Shown: piece after piece, positions 8,955 through 18,945 of the stretch | Layout: each line of letters begins with the position of its first letter | Position numbering within the stretch: the first letter of the stretch is position 1 | From: CAWAMR01 sp963783095 | Lineage (GTDB): Bacteria > Planctomycetota > Planctomycetia > Gemmatales > Gemmataceae | Length of the DNA stretch: 64,000 nt | Direction of reading: 5' to 3' | NCBI GenBank assembly: GCA_963783095.1 | Contig: CAWAMR010000001.1 | Coordinates: 124,001-188,000, forward strand | Made by a program: the position numbers and the translations under genes | The notes under the pieces: generated by a model | Told to the model about the DNA's origin: nothing | Database searches by the model: none | What the model saw: the letters and a program-made list of their open reading frames with translations, nothing else

Positions 8955-11741
8955 TCATTTTTTCTCGACCGGTACTTCCGACAAATCGACCTGCAATCGC
9001 TTTGGCGGCAATACCACGTTTCTCGCTTTGGTTCCGTGCGGAATCACCAATACCTGCCCGGGATGCAGCCCTTTTTGCAACAGGAATGTCGGCGTGTGAT
9101 AGGTTGCTTCGCTGCTCAAACCAGCGAATAGGACGATCGAATACCGTGTATCCCCTGGATGAACGGCGGCGGCGATCGCAGCGCTTCCGTCGTGAGCATA
9201 GGTTTCCCGATCCACCGTGAATGAGCCGGTACGAAATGTTATTGGGAACAGCTTCTCACAGTTTTTTGCCAGGCGATTGGCTGAAGGCGATCCGATCAAC
9301 AGCAGGTGATGTCCCTTCACGTGTTCGGCCTTCAACTCGCTGTCGGCGACGATCGGGACGGTGATATTGCTGCCGTGCTTCCGGATTGTTTCTTGTAACA
9401 GGGTTGCCGTTTCCTTGTTGGTGTTCTCGTCGGCAAGCGTTCCATAAACGATAACGCATTCGTCGAGATCGTGATAGAAAGTCATGACATGAACGTCGGG
9501 ACCGCTCCCCCACAATTCCGGCTCATATTTGCCGATGGTTAATTGGGATTCAAATGCGGAATTGTTCAGCAGGAATGCACCCTTTTTCTCGTGAGCAATC
9601 CGATGCGCGGTTCCGGTTCGATGCAAGTCGGACTCCACGGCGATCTCAAAGGAATAAGGAAGCAAGCCCGATTTTTCATTGCCCGTTTCAACGATGACGC
9701 CATCGACGCTCTTCATGGTGATCGTGGCAACCTGATTGTCCGTAACTTGAACGGATCGTCTATGAACATTCTTCACTACAAGATTTGGAGTATGTTGAAG
9801 GGAATCCCATAACTTGAGCCGGTCACCGAAGTTCTTGCTTGGTCGTTTTCTCGAAATGATCCTTGAACTGGGCGACCGTTACGGCTTTCCCGGCGTGTTT
9901 TTTGCCGAACGAATCCATCGCTTCATCGAACGGCTTCTTGCCTATGAAGCCGCGCAATAAACTGAGGCGCATCACTCCTTTTCCCGTTTCGCCGCGCACC
10001 CAGGCAGCGCAGCTCCAGAATATCATTCTCATCTGCTTTCTTCATGCCGAAGTTCTGTACGGCCTCGCAGCGATGGGCATAGAGGAGTAGGAGTATGTAT
10101 TGCCGCTGCAAAGAGGACAATGAATCGCTTCCATTCTCTTCCAGAAATGCGTGCTCGGCGGCAACGATTTTTTCGTACTCCGCGAATGCTGCGGCAAGCC
10201 AAACATCTGCATCGGTCTTTGGCAAAAGGGTGCCATGCCATGCCGGTTTTGAAACATGATGGCTTTCGGAAGGAAGACGATCCTCAATGCTCGCCCAGGG
10301 TTGCACCTTTTGGGGTAAATCGACGATATGCAAGCCCTTGACCGCTTCCGGCGGCGATTTGATTTCCAAAAGCGTCCATGGATTGGCAATCAGCGGCACA
10401 ATCTCGGGGTACTCGTGCTTCTCAGCATCGGTGGGCAGCCAGGGTTTCCCCATGGGCGGGCCAAACAGCGCCAAAGTCTTCAACTGCTTGGCCATTGCCG
10501 ATGTTGTGATCTTGGCATCACCGGCGGAACTGGCACACAACGGCCCGGTTGTGAAGGCAACCTGTCCCAGTTCCGTTGAAATCTTACCCTTGTGCTGCCG
10601 GTAAAACTTCATCCAGGTCTTGTCGCGGTCGGTAGGCTTCCAGACGTTGTTGACGGGCCGATCTTCAACATTGCGAATGGTCTCCATGCGAACTTGCGGA
10701 TCTTTGGCGTTGTTGCAGCCCCAGTAAAATCCTTCGGTATCGGCGAACCACTCATTCTTCGAGCTTCGCCACAACTTCGATTTCTCAGTGCCCAACTCGA
10801 ACATGGCGATTTCGTTGGTCTTGATATCGGCAAGCAGCCATTCATTGGAATACAGGCCGTTGTTTCCCTCTTTAAGGGTCTCGACAACCTTGTCGATGCT
10901 GTCGGCATATTGCATGGCCTTGCGAATGCGAGTCGTAAGAGGTGAACCTTGCCGCGTTGAACTTGGTCTGGTCGATTGTGGTTTCACAAACGATCAAGCC
11001 GGCATCGTTCATGTAGTAGTCCATGCCGCTTTGAATCCCACCCGGATAGGACTGCATGACGATGCGATGGCCCTGAGCCGGCTGAATATCGAGCCAGACA
11101 TTGTAGTACCGCGACGGATACAAGCCGAACATGGTGATATGACCGAACACGATCTTGCCGTCGGCCGTTGCCGGGCCGGTCGCCGCGAAGGCGCTGCAAT
11201 GGTCGGGCGGCGCTGCCGGGGTCTTGGCGTGAAATTTCGGAAGATGAAGTCCTTCCAGGCCGTTGGGGGTCAATTCCAGAGCGCTCTCCAACGACTCGAT
11301 TTCCGACCAGAGATTCACGGCGACGATATCGAGCAGATCGATCGCCCGGTTCTCGAACTTGGCCCCCACCGCAGCAGCTCCATCGGCAATGCCCTGCATC
11401 TCTTCGAGAAACTCTTTGTCGAAGCGCCGAAGGAAAAGCGAATTGACCAGCGTTCGCGTTGTCTTCCACCCTTCGGCGGGCGACTTGGAAGATTGTTGTG
11501 CGGCAAAACAGCGAATATATGCTGCAATTTCCGAAGCGAGCAGCCGGCCGTGCTGGACGCCGCGCTCGTAGGGCTTGCCTTCGATATGGAGTACAATCCA
11601 GCCGGCCTGCGGATAGCGCCAGGCGGGGCCATAGCGCTGAACAGATGCCGGATCGGGATGAAACTCGGCGACAGGCTTTGGGGCCGCGATGCTCGAAAGA
11701 GTCAAAACCAGAAATGAAGTCAGCGCAAGACCAAAGCGCAT
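8955..11741 (-). pseudogene. C45-type autoproteolytic hydrolase with M1-peptidase-like C-terminal region, broken by three frameshifts
   Basis: Four consecutive open stretches in three frames join into one protein. From ATG 11741 there is a signal peptide ('RFGLALTSFLVLTLSSIAA'), then a C45/acyl-CoA:6-APA acyltransferase-like domain with the Ntn nucleophile in 'PDHCSAFAATGP'. The frame changes near 10950 ('ETTIDQTKF' continues as 'GSPLTTRIRKAMQYADSID') and again near 10000. There an M1-aminopeptidase C-terminal motif appears ('GKGVMRLSLLRGFIGKKPFD', 'HAGKAVTVAQF'). A third change near 9820 leads to a last domain (8955-9815) with 'TVDRETYAHDGSAAIAAAV'. No HExxH zinc motif of M1 is present, so the peptidase core may have been deleted. 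Every shift is in the same direction. Sequencing error is possible but would not explain the missing core. Confidence 0.72.
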
Positions 11742-11869
11742 GAGGCACCTCGGAAAGTAACGGAAGAGTTCGGCTAAGAGGCTACACGAAAGGAGAGGAA
11801 AAGCCAAGATGATTCGTGCTAGGATGATTCTATAGTATTTCATTTCCTTTTCGTTACCGGAGGCTCCCG

Positions 11870-12673
11870 TTGGTCGATATCTGTTTCATCACCACCTGCA
11901 TGGGCCGGCTGGACCATTTGCGCCAAACCCTGGGAACCTGGGTGGCTCAACCCGGCGCGAGTTGTATCGTGGTCGATTATTCCTGTCCGGAGCGATGCGG
12001 CGATTGGGTCGAGCAAACGTATCCGCAGGTGCAGGTGATTCGCGTCCCCGGCAAGTCCCATTTTCATTTGGCACATGCCAGAAATCTAGGAGCTCGGGAA
12101 GCGAATGCCCCTTGGTTATGCTTTATCGATGCCGATATCGCGCTGGCTTCTTCGTTCACTGAGGCTGTGTTGCCCCTATTGCGACCCGGGCATTTCTACC
12201 GAGCTGACCCGTGTGAGACGGGACTAGTCGGTACGGTTCTCTGTTCGCGGGCTGATTTTGCCGGGATCGATGGCTACGACGAGGTCATTCAAGGCTGGGG
12301 CGCTGAGGACTTGGACCTCAACGCCCGGTTGGGGTTGCTCGGACTGGCCGAAGCCGGCTTCCCCGGTCAGCTGGTCAGGTCATTATCTCACAACGACGAG
12401 CTTCGGGTGAAGTTCTACGACATCAAACGGAAAGAAATCAGCGCGACGATCAACAAACGATATTTGGACGTGAAGTACGACCTCATGAAACTCCTCGGCC
12501 AGTTCCCATCCCTTGAGATGCGCCGGCACATCTACCTATCGGTCGGAGACTGGGTGGCAAAGGCTGTCGCAAACGCCGGCAAACGGTGCGAAATCAGATT
12601 CAACTTTCGCGAACTCGGTATACCTCCCTCCGGCACCGTACAGAGTTCCCTCACATACTCACTTCGCATGTAA
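11870..12673 (+). CDS. Family 2 glycosyltransferase
   Basis: A 267-residue protein. The start is TTG 11870 with GGAGG six bases upstream; no nearer ATG preserves 'DICFITTCMGRLDHLRQTL', the GT2 N-terminal strand. The nucleotide-sugar DxD is in 'WLCFIDADIAL' (about residue 87), and 'GWGAEDLDLNARL' is the GT7/galactosyltransferase-like C-terminal acceptor motif. It should transfer a sugar from an NDP-sugar at the cytoplasmic membrane face; donor and acceptor unknown. It diverges from the C45/M1 remnant and converges on the cytochrome c protein gene, ending 8 bp from it. Confidence 0.85.
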   Translation: MVDICFITTCMGRLDHLRQTLGTWVAQPGASCIVVDYSCPERCGDWVEQTYPQVQVIRVPGKSHFHLAHARNLGAREANAPWLCFIDADIALASSFTEAVLPLLRPGHFYRADPCETGLVGTVLCSRADFAGIDGYDEVIQGWGAEDLDLNARLGLLGLAEAGFPGQLVRSLSHNDELRVKFYDIKRKEISATINKRYLDVKYDLMKLLGQFPSLEMRRHIYLSVGDWVAKAVANAGKRCEIRFNFRELGIPPSGTVQSSLTYSLRM

Positions 12674-12680
12674 CTGCTAT

Positions 12681-15600
12681 TCATCGACAGGCTTTCAGGA
12701 ACGCAAGCAAATCCGCGATCTCTTGCACGCTTAGTTGCTGGTCGAACCCCGCCGGCATGATCGACACCGAACTTGGGCTGATTTCCTCCACGTCACTCCG
12801 TGAAATTCGCTCTTCCTTGTCCGCCGCGATGGCCAGGACGATTTCACCGGCACCATCTTTCTTCAGGATGCCGTTGAGGGTTCTGCCGCCCATAGTGGTG
12901 ACCTTGACCGGTTCGTAGCTTCGCACAAAACTGGCGCTGGGGAAGATGATCGATTCCAACAGATCGCGCTCGTTGCGGATGTTGCCGATGCGCGTCAAGT
13001 CGGGGCCGACCAGCCCGCCGACGTAGCCGATTTTGTGGCACGAAGCGCACAGTCCCTTCGAGCCGTTGAATACGAGTTGCCCGCGGCGAATGTCACCCGT
13101 GGGCAGCGTCTTCAATAGGCGTTCCAGTTTGTCTCGTTCTCCCTTGCGGGCCTCCGCGAGCAGAGCGTAGAGCTTTTCAGCATCCTCTCGCACTGCCGGC
13201 GGGTACTTGTCGAGGATCGGTTTCACCATCTCCACCCGGATCATGCTTTGCACATTGGGAACAGACAGTCCTTGAACCAGCGCTTTTCCGACCTTCGCAT
13301 CGGTGGACCGAGCAAACGCCGACAGCAACTTGCCTACCTCGGCCGGAGCGGTAGTCTTGAGTTTGTCGGCGAGTGTGAGAAGTTGCTCGGCAGACAGATC
13401 GTGTCGGGCGAGAAGATCTGCCGCCGCGGATCGAAGCGCAGGCGCTTCGTTCTTTTGAATTCCGGCGAGCGCAGCTTTGAAGTGGGTGTCGTTCAGCTCG
13501 ATTCCTGGTGGTTCAATGGCCAAGAATTGCATGTGCAGTTCCAGGCCCCAGTCGTTGGCTTTGGGTAATTCGGCACTTGTCCCGAGTTCTGTGTACTGTT
13601 GCCTGGTGACCGGCACTGCTCTCAGCACGCCAATGGCCAATCGAACCAGTTCAGGATTCTTCGACTTCAAAGACCGGCCAAGACCCTTCACCCAGACATC
13701 GGGACACACCTTCAATCCCGAACGATTCATCGCATTCAAGATGACCTGCGAAGTGGCGTCCGATTTGGATTCTACCAGAACGCTGCCCAGTGCAGCGCGA
13801 ACCGCTTCATTCTTGGCGAACTTCGCCAGTCGATCGGATAATACGAAGCGATCAATTAAGCCAAGTTTGTCTGCCTGGTTCAACTGCCTGCCGAAATAGG
13901 AAACAAGCTCGTTACCCCAGGCGGGATGTCGGCCGGCGATCCACCAGGCAGTTTCTCGTAGTGCGGAATCTTCGGCATCCAATTTGGGAAATACCATCTC
14001 GGCGTTGAGTTTTCCGTTCGGCATTGCTTCCAGTGCGGTCAGCGCCGCCCGGCGGACTCTTGGCGATCCATACCAGGGAGATAACTCGGGGTCGGCAATT
14101 TCGATGAGGGCATAAGTGAGAGAATGGTCGAGTACACGGTCATTCTTCTCCTCCGCGAGCGCATAAAAAATTGCCGGAATGGACGATCTTTTTCCGATCC
14201 GACCCAGAGCCTCTGCAGCCACTCGCCGAACGGCCATGGACTTGTCGGTGAGCAGAAGACGCTCGATCTTTTCACGTGGATAGGGCCAAACGGGACCATA
14301 CAGACTAAAAACATGCAATACTGCCAGGCGGATTTCTTCTCTGGGATCATGCATCCAGTTGGTGATCAGTTTCAGGCCGGCTCCCCCATTCGTATCGGGG
14401 TCGGCCAGCCAAATGGCATTGAGAATTCCCTGTGTCGTCGTGTTGCCGGCCAGTGCCGCAACAGTCACGCCATACCTTAAATCCCTGGTTCGAGCCTCTT
14501 GCATGGCCCTCTTTTGCACTGCCGGCCGAGAGTCATGCAAGTATCGGCCCAGGCCAACCTCATTCAATTTCTCCCATGGAATCCTTTGCCCTCGTGGATC
14601 GGCAATCTCGTGCCCTTCCACCTTCTTGATTCGGTAAATCGCACCTTTCACATCGGGTTTCACCAACTGAGAAGTCGGGCAACAGAGCTTGTACCAGCCG
14701 CCAGTGTCGATCACGAGCAGACTGCCGTCAGCATCTTCGATCACATCGGTTGGATGAAAGTCGAGGTTGTCCGAGGCGACGAAATCGCTGTCTTTCGTTG
14801 TAAATGTTGAACCGGAAGGAGCCAGCACGTGCCGGCTCACCTTTCGCATGTTGAACTGGCAGCAAAAGATATTGTTTTCGTAGTCCTTGCCGAACTGGTC
14901 CGATTCATAGCGGTGCAGGCCGCACGGCGCAGCGGGACCAAGGTGGGTCAAGACCGGCATGAGTGAAGGTGAAGTCCACGGATGTTCGTAGACGGGATCC
15001 CAGTCCTTGCCGTACACACCTCCATAAATCGCATGAATCAGACCGTCCCGCTTGCCATTGCCGGGGTGCTGCAAGAACGTGGTGCTGAAGATTCGCTCGC
15101 CACCCGGTGTGAAGACAACATCGACCGGGTTATCCATCCCGCCGGTCATGACTGGCTCCATGCGTGAGCCGTCCGGTTTGGCTCGAAAGATGTGCGATGC
15201 TCGCGTGCTGAATTTCTTCTCCTTGCCAAGGGTGTATTCCTGCCTGGCAAACGCGCCTTTGCACCAGTAGATCCAGCCGTCCGGACCAAGGTAGGGGCCG
15301 TGCAAGTCGTTGGCACAGCCGGTCAGCGTTTTGCCGTCGAACCAGACCTCTTCCTTGTCGGCCTTGCCGTCGCCATCGGTATCGGTGAACTTCATGATCT
15401 GCGGCGGTGCAGCGACATAAAGAGAACCGTCCAGCCACATCGCCCCTTCCGGAAACATGACGTTGGCAACGAACACCGTCGATTTGTCGTAGCGCCCATC
15501 GCCATCGGTATCGGTGAGTTGAACGATCCGGTGCGGCTTCTTTTTGACTTGTTCCGTCACTTTTTCATTGGACCCCGATGAGTCGCAGACATATAGACGC

Positions 15601-15818
15601 CCCTTTTCATCGAATGCGGCAACAATGGGCCGTTCGACCAGAGGTGGCCCGGCGACCAGTTCGATCGAGAAGCCTTCCCGAAGCGTGAACGTGTGGCCGT
15701 TCAGTTTGACCTGGTGAAATCCGGCGGGGATTTTCGGCGATTCCGGTGCTGTCGGCGGAGCGGAATGTCCCAGCGGTGCGAGCAGAAGCAACGATAGCAG
15801 AAGCCAGGAGCGGGACAT
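12681..15818 (-). CDS. Secreted PVC-type beta-propeller/HEAT/cytochrome c protein (membrane-bound dehydrogenase domain)
   Basis: About 1,045 residues from ATG 15818, chosen because 'RSWLLLSLLLLAPLGHSA' is a clean signal peptide. Residues about 45-400 form a six-bladed propeller of the PVC 'membrane-bound dehydrogenase' group ('GRLYVCDSSGSNEK', 'TDTDGDGRYDKST'). HEAT-like repeats follow ('ALGRIGKRSSIPAIFYAL'). The end is a cytochrome c: CASCHKIG (CxxCH), 'GLVGPDLTRIG', distal Met in 'SIMPAGFDQQLS'. It is a periplasmic redox protein, probably oxidising sugars or other organics, though the substrate is unknown. A relative lies at 35605-39430. Confidence 0.88.
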   Translation of the reverse strand: MSRSWLLLSLLLLAPLGHSAPPTAPESPKIPAGFHQVKLNGHTFTLREGFSIELVAGPPLVERPIVAAFDEKGRLYVCDSSGSNEKVTEQVKKKPHRIVQLTDTDGDGRYDKSTVFVANVMFPEGAMWLDGSLYVAAPPQIMKFTDTDGDGKADKEEVWFDGKTLTGCANDLHGPYLGPDGWIYWCKGAFARQEYTLGKEKKFSTRASHIFRAKPDGSRMEPVMTGGMDNPVDVVFTPGGERIFSTTFLQHPGNGKRDGLIHAIYGGVYGKDWDPVYEHPWTSPSLMPVLTHLGPAAPCGLHRYESDQFGKDYENNIFCCQFNMRKVSRHVLAPSGSTFTTKDSDFVASDNLDFHPTDVIEDADGSLLVIDTGGWYKLCCPTSQLVKPDVKGAIYRIKKVEGHEIADPRGQRIPWEKLNEVGLGRYLHDSRPAVQKRAMQEARTRDLRYGVTVAALAGNTTTQGILNAIWLADPDTNGGAGLKLITNWMHDPREEIRLAVLHVFSLYGPVWPYPREKIERLLLTDKSMAVRRVAAEALGRIGKRSSIPAIFYALAEEKNDRVLDHSLTYALIEIADPELSPWYGSPRVRRAALTALEAMPNGKLNAEMVFPKLDAEDSALRETAWWIAGRHPAWGNELVSYFGRQLNQADKLGLIDRFVLSDRLAKFAKNEAVRAALGSVLVESKSDATSQVILNAMNRSGLKVCPDVWVKGLGRSLKSKNPELVRLAIGVLRAVPVTRQQYTELGTSAELPKANDWGLELHMQFLAIEPPGIELNDTHFKAALAGIQKNEAPALRSAAADLLARHDLSAEQLLTLADKLKTTAPAEVGKLLSAFARSTDAKVGKALVQGLSVPNVQSMIRVEMVKPILDKYPPAVREDAEKLYALLAEARKGERDKLERLLKTLPTGDIRRGQLVFNGSKGLCASCHKIGYVGGLVGPDLTRIGNIRNERDLLESIIFPSASFVRSYEPVKVTTMGGRTLNGILKKDGAGEIVLAIAADKEERISRSDVEEISPSSVSIMPAGFDQQLSVQEIADLLAFLKACR

Positions 15819-15908
15819 GCTGAATCCTCGAGCAAGAGCATCCAAGTGGAGATCTGGCACTTTTGAGTTTGTATTGAAGACAAGCAGAAAGATTATCTGA
15901 ATCCAAGC

Positions 15909-16643
15909 TCACTTCACTTCAATGACAGGCTCGCGGCTCCAGAGTGCGGGAACTTCCCAATCCGGGGCCAGATGGAAATGCTTGTTTAGGTAGAGGTTCC
16001 GCGACTTATCGTAAAATAAATCCATCGGATACGTTGCCGCCGGTCGAGTCGTCTCGGCGTCCAATAACCCGGCAAACACCAGCGCTTCCAATACTGCTTC
16101 ACTGCAAATGTACCGATCGCGCGGACCATGTGAGCGGCCCATCCAGTAGGTCCGTAGCGGACCTCGGCTACGAAAAGGCGTTAATTGCCCGATCAGCCGA
16201 ATTAGCGAATAACGGTGACCGTCCGCTGCACAGGCGAAATAAGTCAACGCATCAGACTGTTCCTGGGTAATGGCATGATGACGTTGCCTGACCCAGATAT
16301 GCCCCTTGTATTCGTTGACTCGACGCTGCACAGGAGTGATTCGGGTCCAGAGGGTATCGTTGTAACCCGCCTCCAGAACTCCCAATTCGCCGTTAGCCAT
16401 CCTCACTACCAGACCCGAATGGCCCGGCGACCCACTACCTGCCATCGCATAAAGTGCCTTCCAGGCAAGATTGGCGTCGCTATACAAAAGGATGTCGCCA
16501 GGCTGAGGCTCATAGGGGGCTGATGGTGGACGACGAACTTTATCGATGGAATAAGCCGGTTGATCGAGATAACCAAAACGGGAGGGTTCTATCGGATCCG
16601 AAATCAAACACGTGCACAGCAGACAAATGGAGATTCCTACCAT
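15909..16643 (-). CDS. YiiX-like permuted papain-fold lipoprotein (NlpC/P60 superfamily)
   Basis: A 244-residue protein from ATG 16643 (GAGGAA about 9 bp upstream). A longer open frame extends upstream into mch but is non-coding in character. The N-terminus 'VGISICLLCTCLIS' resembles a lipoprotein or membrane anchor. Permuted NlpC/P60 landmarks: 'PQPGDILLYSD', then 'GHSGLVVRMANGELGVLEAG' (His), and later the Cys in 'DRYICSEAVLEAL'. Such proteins are peptidase or amidase candidates acting on lipids or cell-wall peptides. It lies about 120 bp downstream of mch in the same direction. Substrate unknown. Confidence 0.78.
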   Translation of the reverse strand: MVGISICLLCTCLISDPIEPSRFGYLDQPAYSIDKVRRPPSAPYEPQPGDILLYSDANLAWKALYAMAGSGSPGHSGLVVRMANGELGVLEAGYNDTLWTRITPVQRRVNEYKGHIWVRQRHHAITQEQSDALTYFACAADGHRYSLIRLIGQLTPFRSRGPLRTYWMGRSHGPRDRYICSEAVLEALVFAGLLDAETTRPAATYPMDLFYDKSRNLYLNKHFHLAPDWEVPALWSREPVIEVK

Positions 16644-16761
16644 AGCCAGCTGTTCCTCAGATATGCCCAGCAGCACCTTGCCGCGATGCGTGATCCTTTT
16701 CTCCAAGAGAATGAAAAAGATCCCGCATCGTAATGAATAGCTGCGCCGGCGCGATCGGTCG

Positions 16762-17697
16762 TTATTTCCCGAAAGATTTGCGCAGAATTTCCGGTTCCAA
16801 TTTGCCGAATGTATGCGATTTGCCGGTCTTGAGGTTGTTGAATGTAACTTCCGCAGGCGAGAACAACATCGGATCGATTTTGTAGAAGTCGTTGCCATAA
16901 CGGGCAAACACATCGGCAAAGGGGCAGCCATGATCCGCCGACGCCGAGGACGGTATTTTTGGGCCGATGTTCGCCAGGGCCTCATCGTCCGCGCGGACCC
17001 ACAGAACCACCCGGCCGCCATAAAGAATCGCGTCGTTGGTCCAGCCGATGCCGCGAATTTCGTCGCTCGCAATAGGAGGTAAGGGAGCGACACCGTAACC
17101 GGAAACAATTTGCGACAGGTCGAAATGCAGCTCGTGGAGTTTGTGAAGTGCCGTTTCCAGGGAGCGGGCTACTACCTGAATCGTACCCGCAATGCTCGAT
17201 GCGGGAGCCACCACCAACGTAATGCGTTCCACCGACGAAGGCAGCCTATCGACCAGATATGCGATCACTTCCTGGGTCGGATGCTTGCGAGATTCCAAGA
17301 CGCCCACAGCCACGGGAGGTTGTTCCCTTCCGTTAGGGAGATGATCGAAGATTGCTTCCTTGCCGTAGGCGGCGCGGATGGGGCCTGAACCCATCGCAAA
17401 GTATTTATCGGTCTTGATCTGCCAGCCTGCATACTGGGAAGCGAGACAGGCCCGCACCGGATCATCGCTGAAGACCTGAATCATCGGACCGTCCGGTCCC
17501 GGCTCCAGGGCAACGTCGGCGAGGCCCGCCAGACAGATTCGCGCCATCTCTAAACCAGCTTGCAATCCGCCGGGAACGGCACCGCCGCAATCGATGATCC
17601 TCGCGCCGGCAGTTGAAGAAACGCCGATGCGCCAAGCGTCGGCATGTTGTGCCAGTACATCCGCAAAAGTCCAGGCTCGTTCGTTGAGAGTTGTCAT
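16762..17697 (-). CDS. mch: Methenyltetrahydromethanopterin cyclohydrolase
   Basis: A 311-residue protein from ATG 17697, with an in-frame TTG five codons upstream as the alternative. Strong family signature: 'SQYAGWQIKTDKYFAMGSGP' followed by 'IRAAYGKEAIF', 'TLVVAPASSIAGTIQVVARS' and 'IRGIGWTNDAILYGG'. Mch converts methenyl-H4MPT to formyl-H4MPT in the tetrahydromethanopterin C1 pathway, known from methanogens, methylotrophs and planctomycetes. It is cytoplasmic. None of the other H4MPT genes (fae, mtdB, fhc) is in the window, so pathway completeness cannot be judged. Confidence 0.93.
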   Translation of the reverse strand: MTTLNERAWTFADVLAQHADAWRIGVSSTAGARIIDCGGAVPGGLQAGLEMARICLAGLADVALEPGPDGPMIQVFSDDPVRACLASQYAGWQIKTDKYFAMGSGPIRAAYGKEAIFDHLPNGREQPPVAVGVLESRKHPTQEVIAYLVDRLPSSVERITLVVAPASSIAGTIQVVARSLETALHKLHELHFDLSQIVSGYGVAPLPPIASDEIRGIGWTNDAILYGGRVVLWVRADDEALANIGPKIPSSASADHGCPFADVFARYGNDFYKIDPMLFSPAEVTFNNLKTGKSHTFGKLEPEILRKSFGK

Positions 17698-17772
17698 GGG
17701 TTTCTCTCGCAAGGATGGGTTAGATGATGATATGATACCGAATACAGAGGAATCGGGTGAGGATCTCGGACA

Positions 17773-18618
17773 ATGTCCAAACCATACGATGCCACCAGCA
17801 AGGATCTGGTGGAGATGGAGCCGTCGGCGTGGACAACGGTTGTGGGTAAACCTCGTCCGGCGAATCTGGTGCGCTGCGTGGATGCCGATATTTCAACCGT
17901 TACCGCTGCTGCCGACAAGGTGATCTGGGTTGAAGATCCGGAGCCCTGGATTCTCGGCACCGAAATTCAATCGGGTTGGGATGAAGATTTGCCCGTCTCC
18001 GTGATTCAGCGTTACGGTCTGCTCCGACGCCGACATCGCGTGCCGGTGGCTTTTGTGGTGATGCTTCTGCGACCGGAAGCAAATATGAGCGCGCTGACGG
18101 ATGTGGGAATCCGAGAAACCAATCCGTTGGGCGAGCCGTGGAATTTTCCCTGCCGGGTGATCCGCCTATGGCAGGAGCCGGTAGAACGCTGGCTCGAAGG
18201 CCCGTTGGGGATGCTGCCGTTCGCGCCGCTGACGAATGTTGATCGAACCGCCTTGCCTGGGGTAATCTCACAAATCAAGACGCGGTTCGACACGGAAGCG
18301 ACGAAACCTCTGGCAGCGAAATTATGGTCGGCGACATACGTTTTGATGGGCTTACGCTTTGAATCTGCGTTCTCGGAACAACTATTACAAGGAGTTATAG
18401 CTATGGAAGAATCGACAACCTATCAGGCCATCATTGCCAAAGGTGAACTCCGAGAAATTCGCAAAGCAATCTTGCGTCTTGGAATCAAACGGTTCGGAAA
18501 TCCCGAAGCAAGTGTGGAATCTACCCTGAACAATATCGTCGAGCTTGAAAGATTGGAGCGAATTCACGAACGTGTCCTAGACGTTCAATCATGGCAGGAA
18601 CTCTTACTGGATTCCTAG
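17773..18618 (+). CDS. Rpn/YhgA-like PD-(D/E)XK nuclease with conserved C-terminal tail
   Basis: A 281-residue protein, ATG 17773, divergent from mch with only 75 bp between the starts. The N-terminal third has the Rpn pattern: 'ADKVIWVEDPEPWILGTEIQ' places a catalytic Asp before the E-x-Q strand, then 'RYGLLRRRHRVPVAFVVMLL'. The C-terminus ('RKAILRLGIKRFGNPEASVE', 'LERLERIHERVLDVQSWQEL') is a short helical domain common in planctomycete and cyanobacterial members. Rpn proteins are DNA endonucleases that promote RecA-independent recombination; here that role is inferred. Downstream its C-terminal part is duplicated. Confidence 0.68.
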   Translation: MSKPYDATSKDLVEMEPSAWTTVVGKPRPANLVRCVDADISTVTAAADKVIWVEDPEPWILGTEIQSGWDEDLPVSVIQRYGLLRRRHRVPVAFVVMLLRPEANMSALTDVGIRETNPLGEPWNFPCRVIRLWQEPVERWLEGPLGMLPFAPLTNVDRTALPGVISQIKTRFDTEATKPLAAKLWSATYVLMGLRFESAFSEQLLQGVIAMEESTTYQAIIAKGELREIRKAILRLGIKRFGNPEASVESTLNNIVELERLERIHERVLDVQSWQELLLDS

Positions 18619-18636
18619 ACTCCTCGCGTTCTCGAA

Positions 18637-18873
18637 ATGATTAGCAGCCTTCTCGGATCGGAGCAACAATTACAAGGAGTGCTCGCGATGGAAGAATCTC
18701 GATTGATTCAGGCTCGCAGACTGGTTCTACGACTCGGAACCAAACGGTTCGGCAATGCCGATGCCAACGTGGAAACTACCGTGAACAATCTCACCGACCT
18801 CGAAAAACTGGAGCAACTTATCGAACGTGTCTTAGACGTTCATTCGTGGCAGGAACTCTTGCAGAAAACTTAG
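18637..18873 (+). pseudogene. Partial tandem duplicate of the Rpn-like gene 3' end
   Basis: The 78-residue frame is a second copy of the preceding gene's last ~90 residues: 'EQQLQGVLAMEES' against 'EQLLQGVIAMEES', 'LRLGTKRFGNADANVETTVN' against 'LRLGIKRFGNPEASVESTLN', 'RVLDVHSWQELLQ' against 'RVLDVQSWQELLL'. The similarity continues past the stop codon, so the repeat is at DNA level, and ten residues are deleted in this copy. It has no nuclease domain. It could be translated, since ACAAGGAG lies before an internal ATG at 18688. Confidence 0.78.
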
Positions 18874-18945
18874 ACCCCTCAAGTTCTCGAAGCGATCGCC
18901 AGTTGATGAAAGTATCTCGGAATCAGAAAGGGAATTCAGAGAGCA

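Noticed and set aside
16762..17108. N-terminal extension of the YiiX-like protein into mch
   Set aside because: The extension is antiparallel-free but lies in another frame of mch, is Arg-rich and without family match; ATG 16643 with GAGGAA is preferred.
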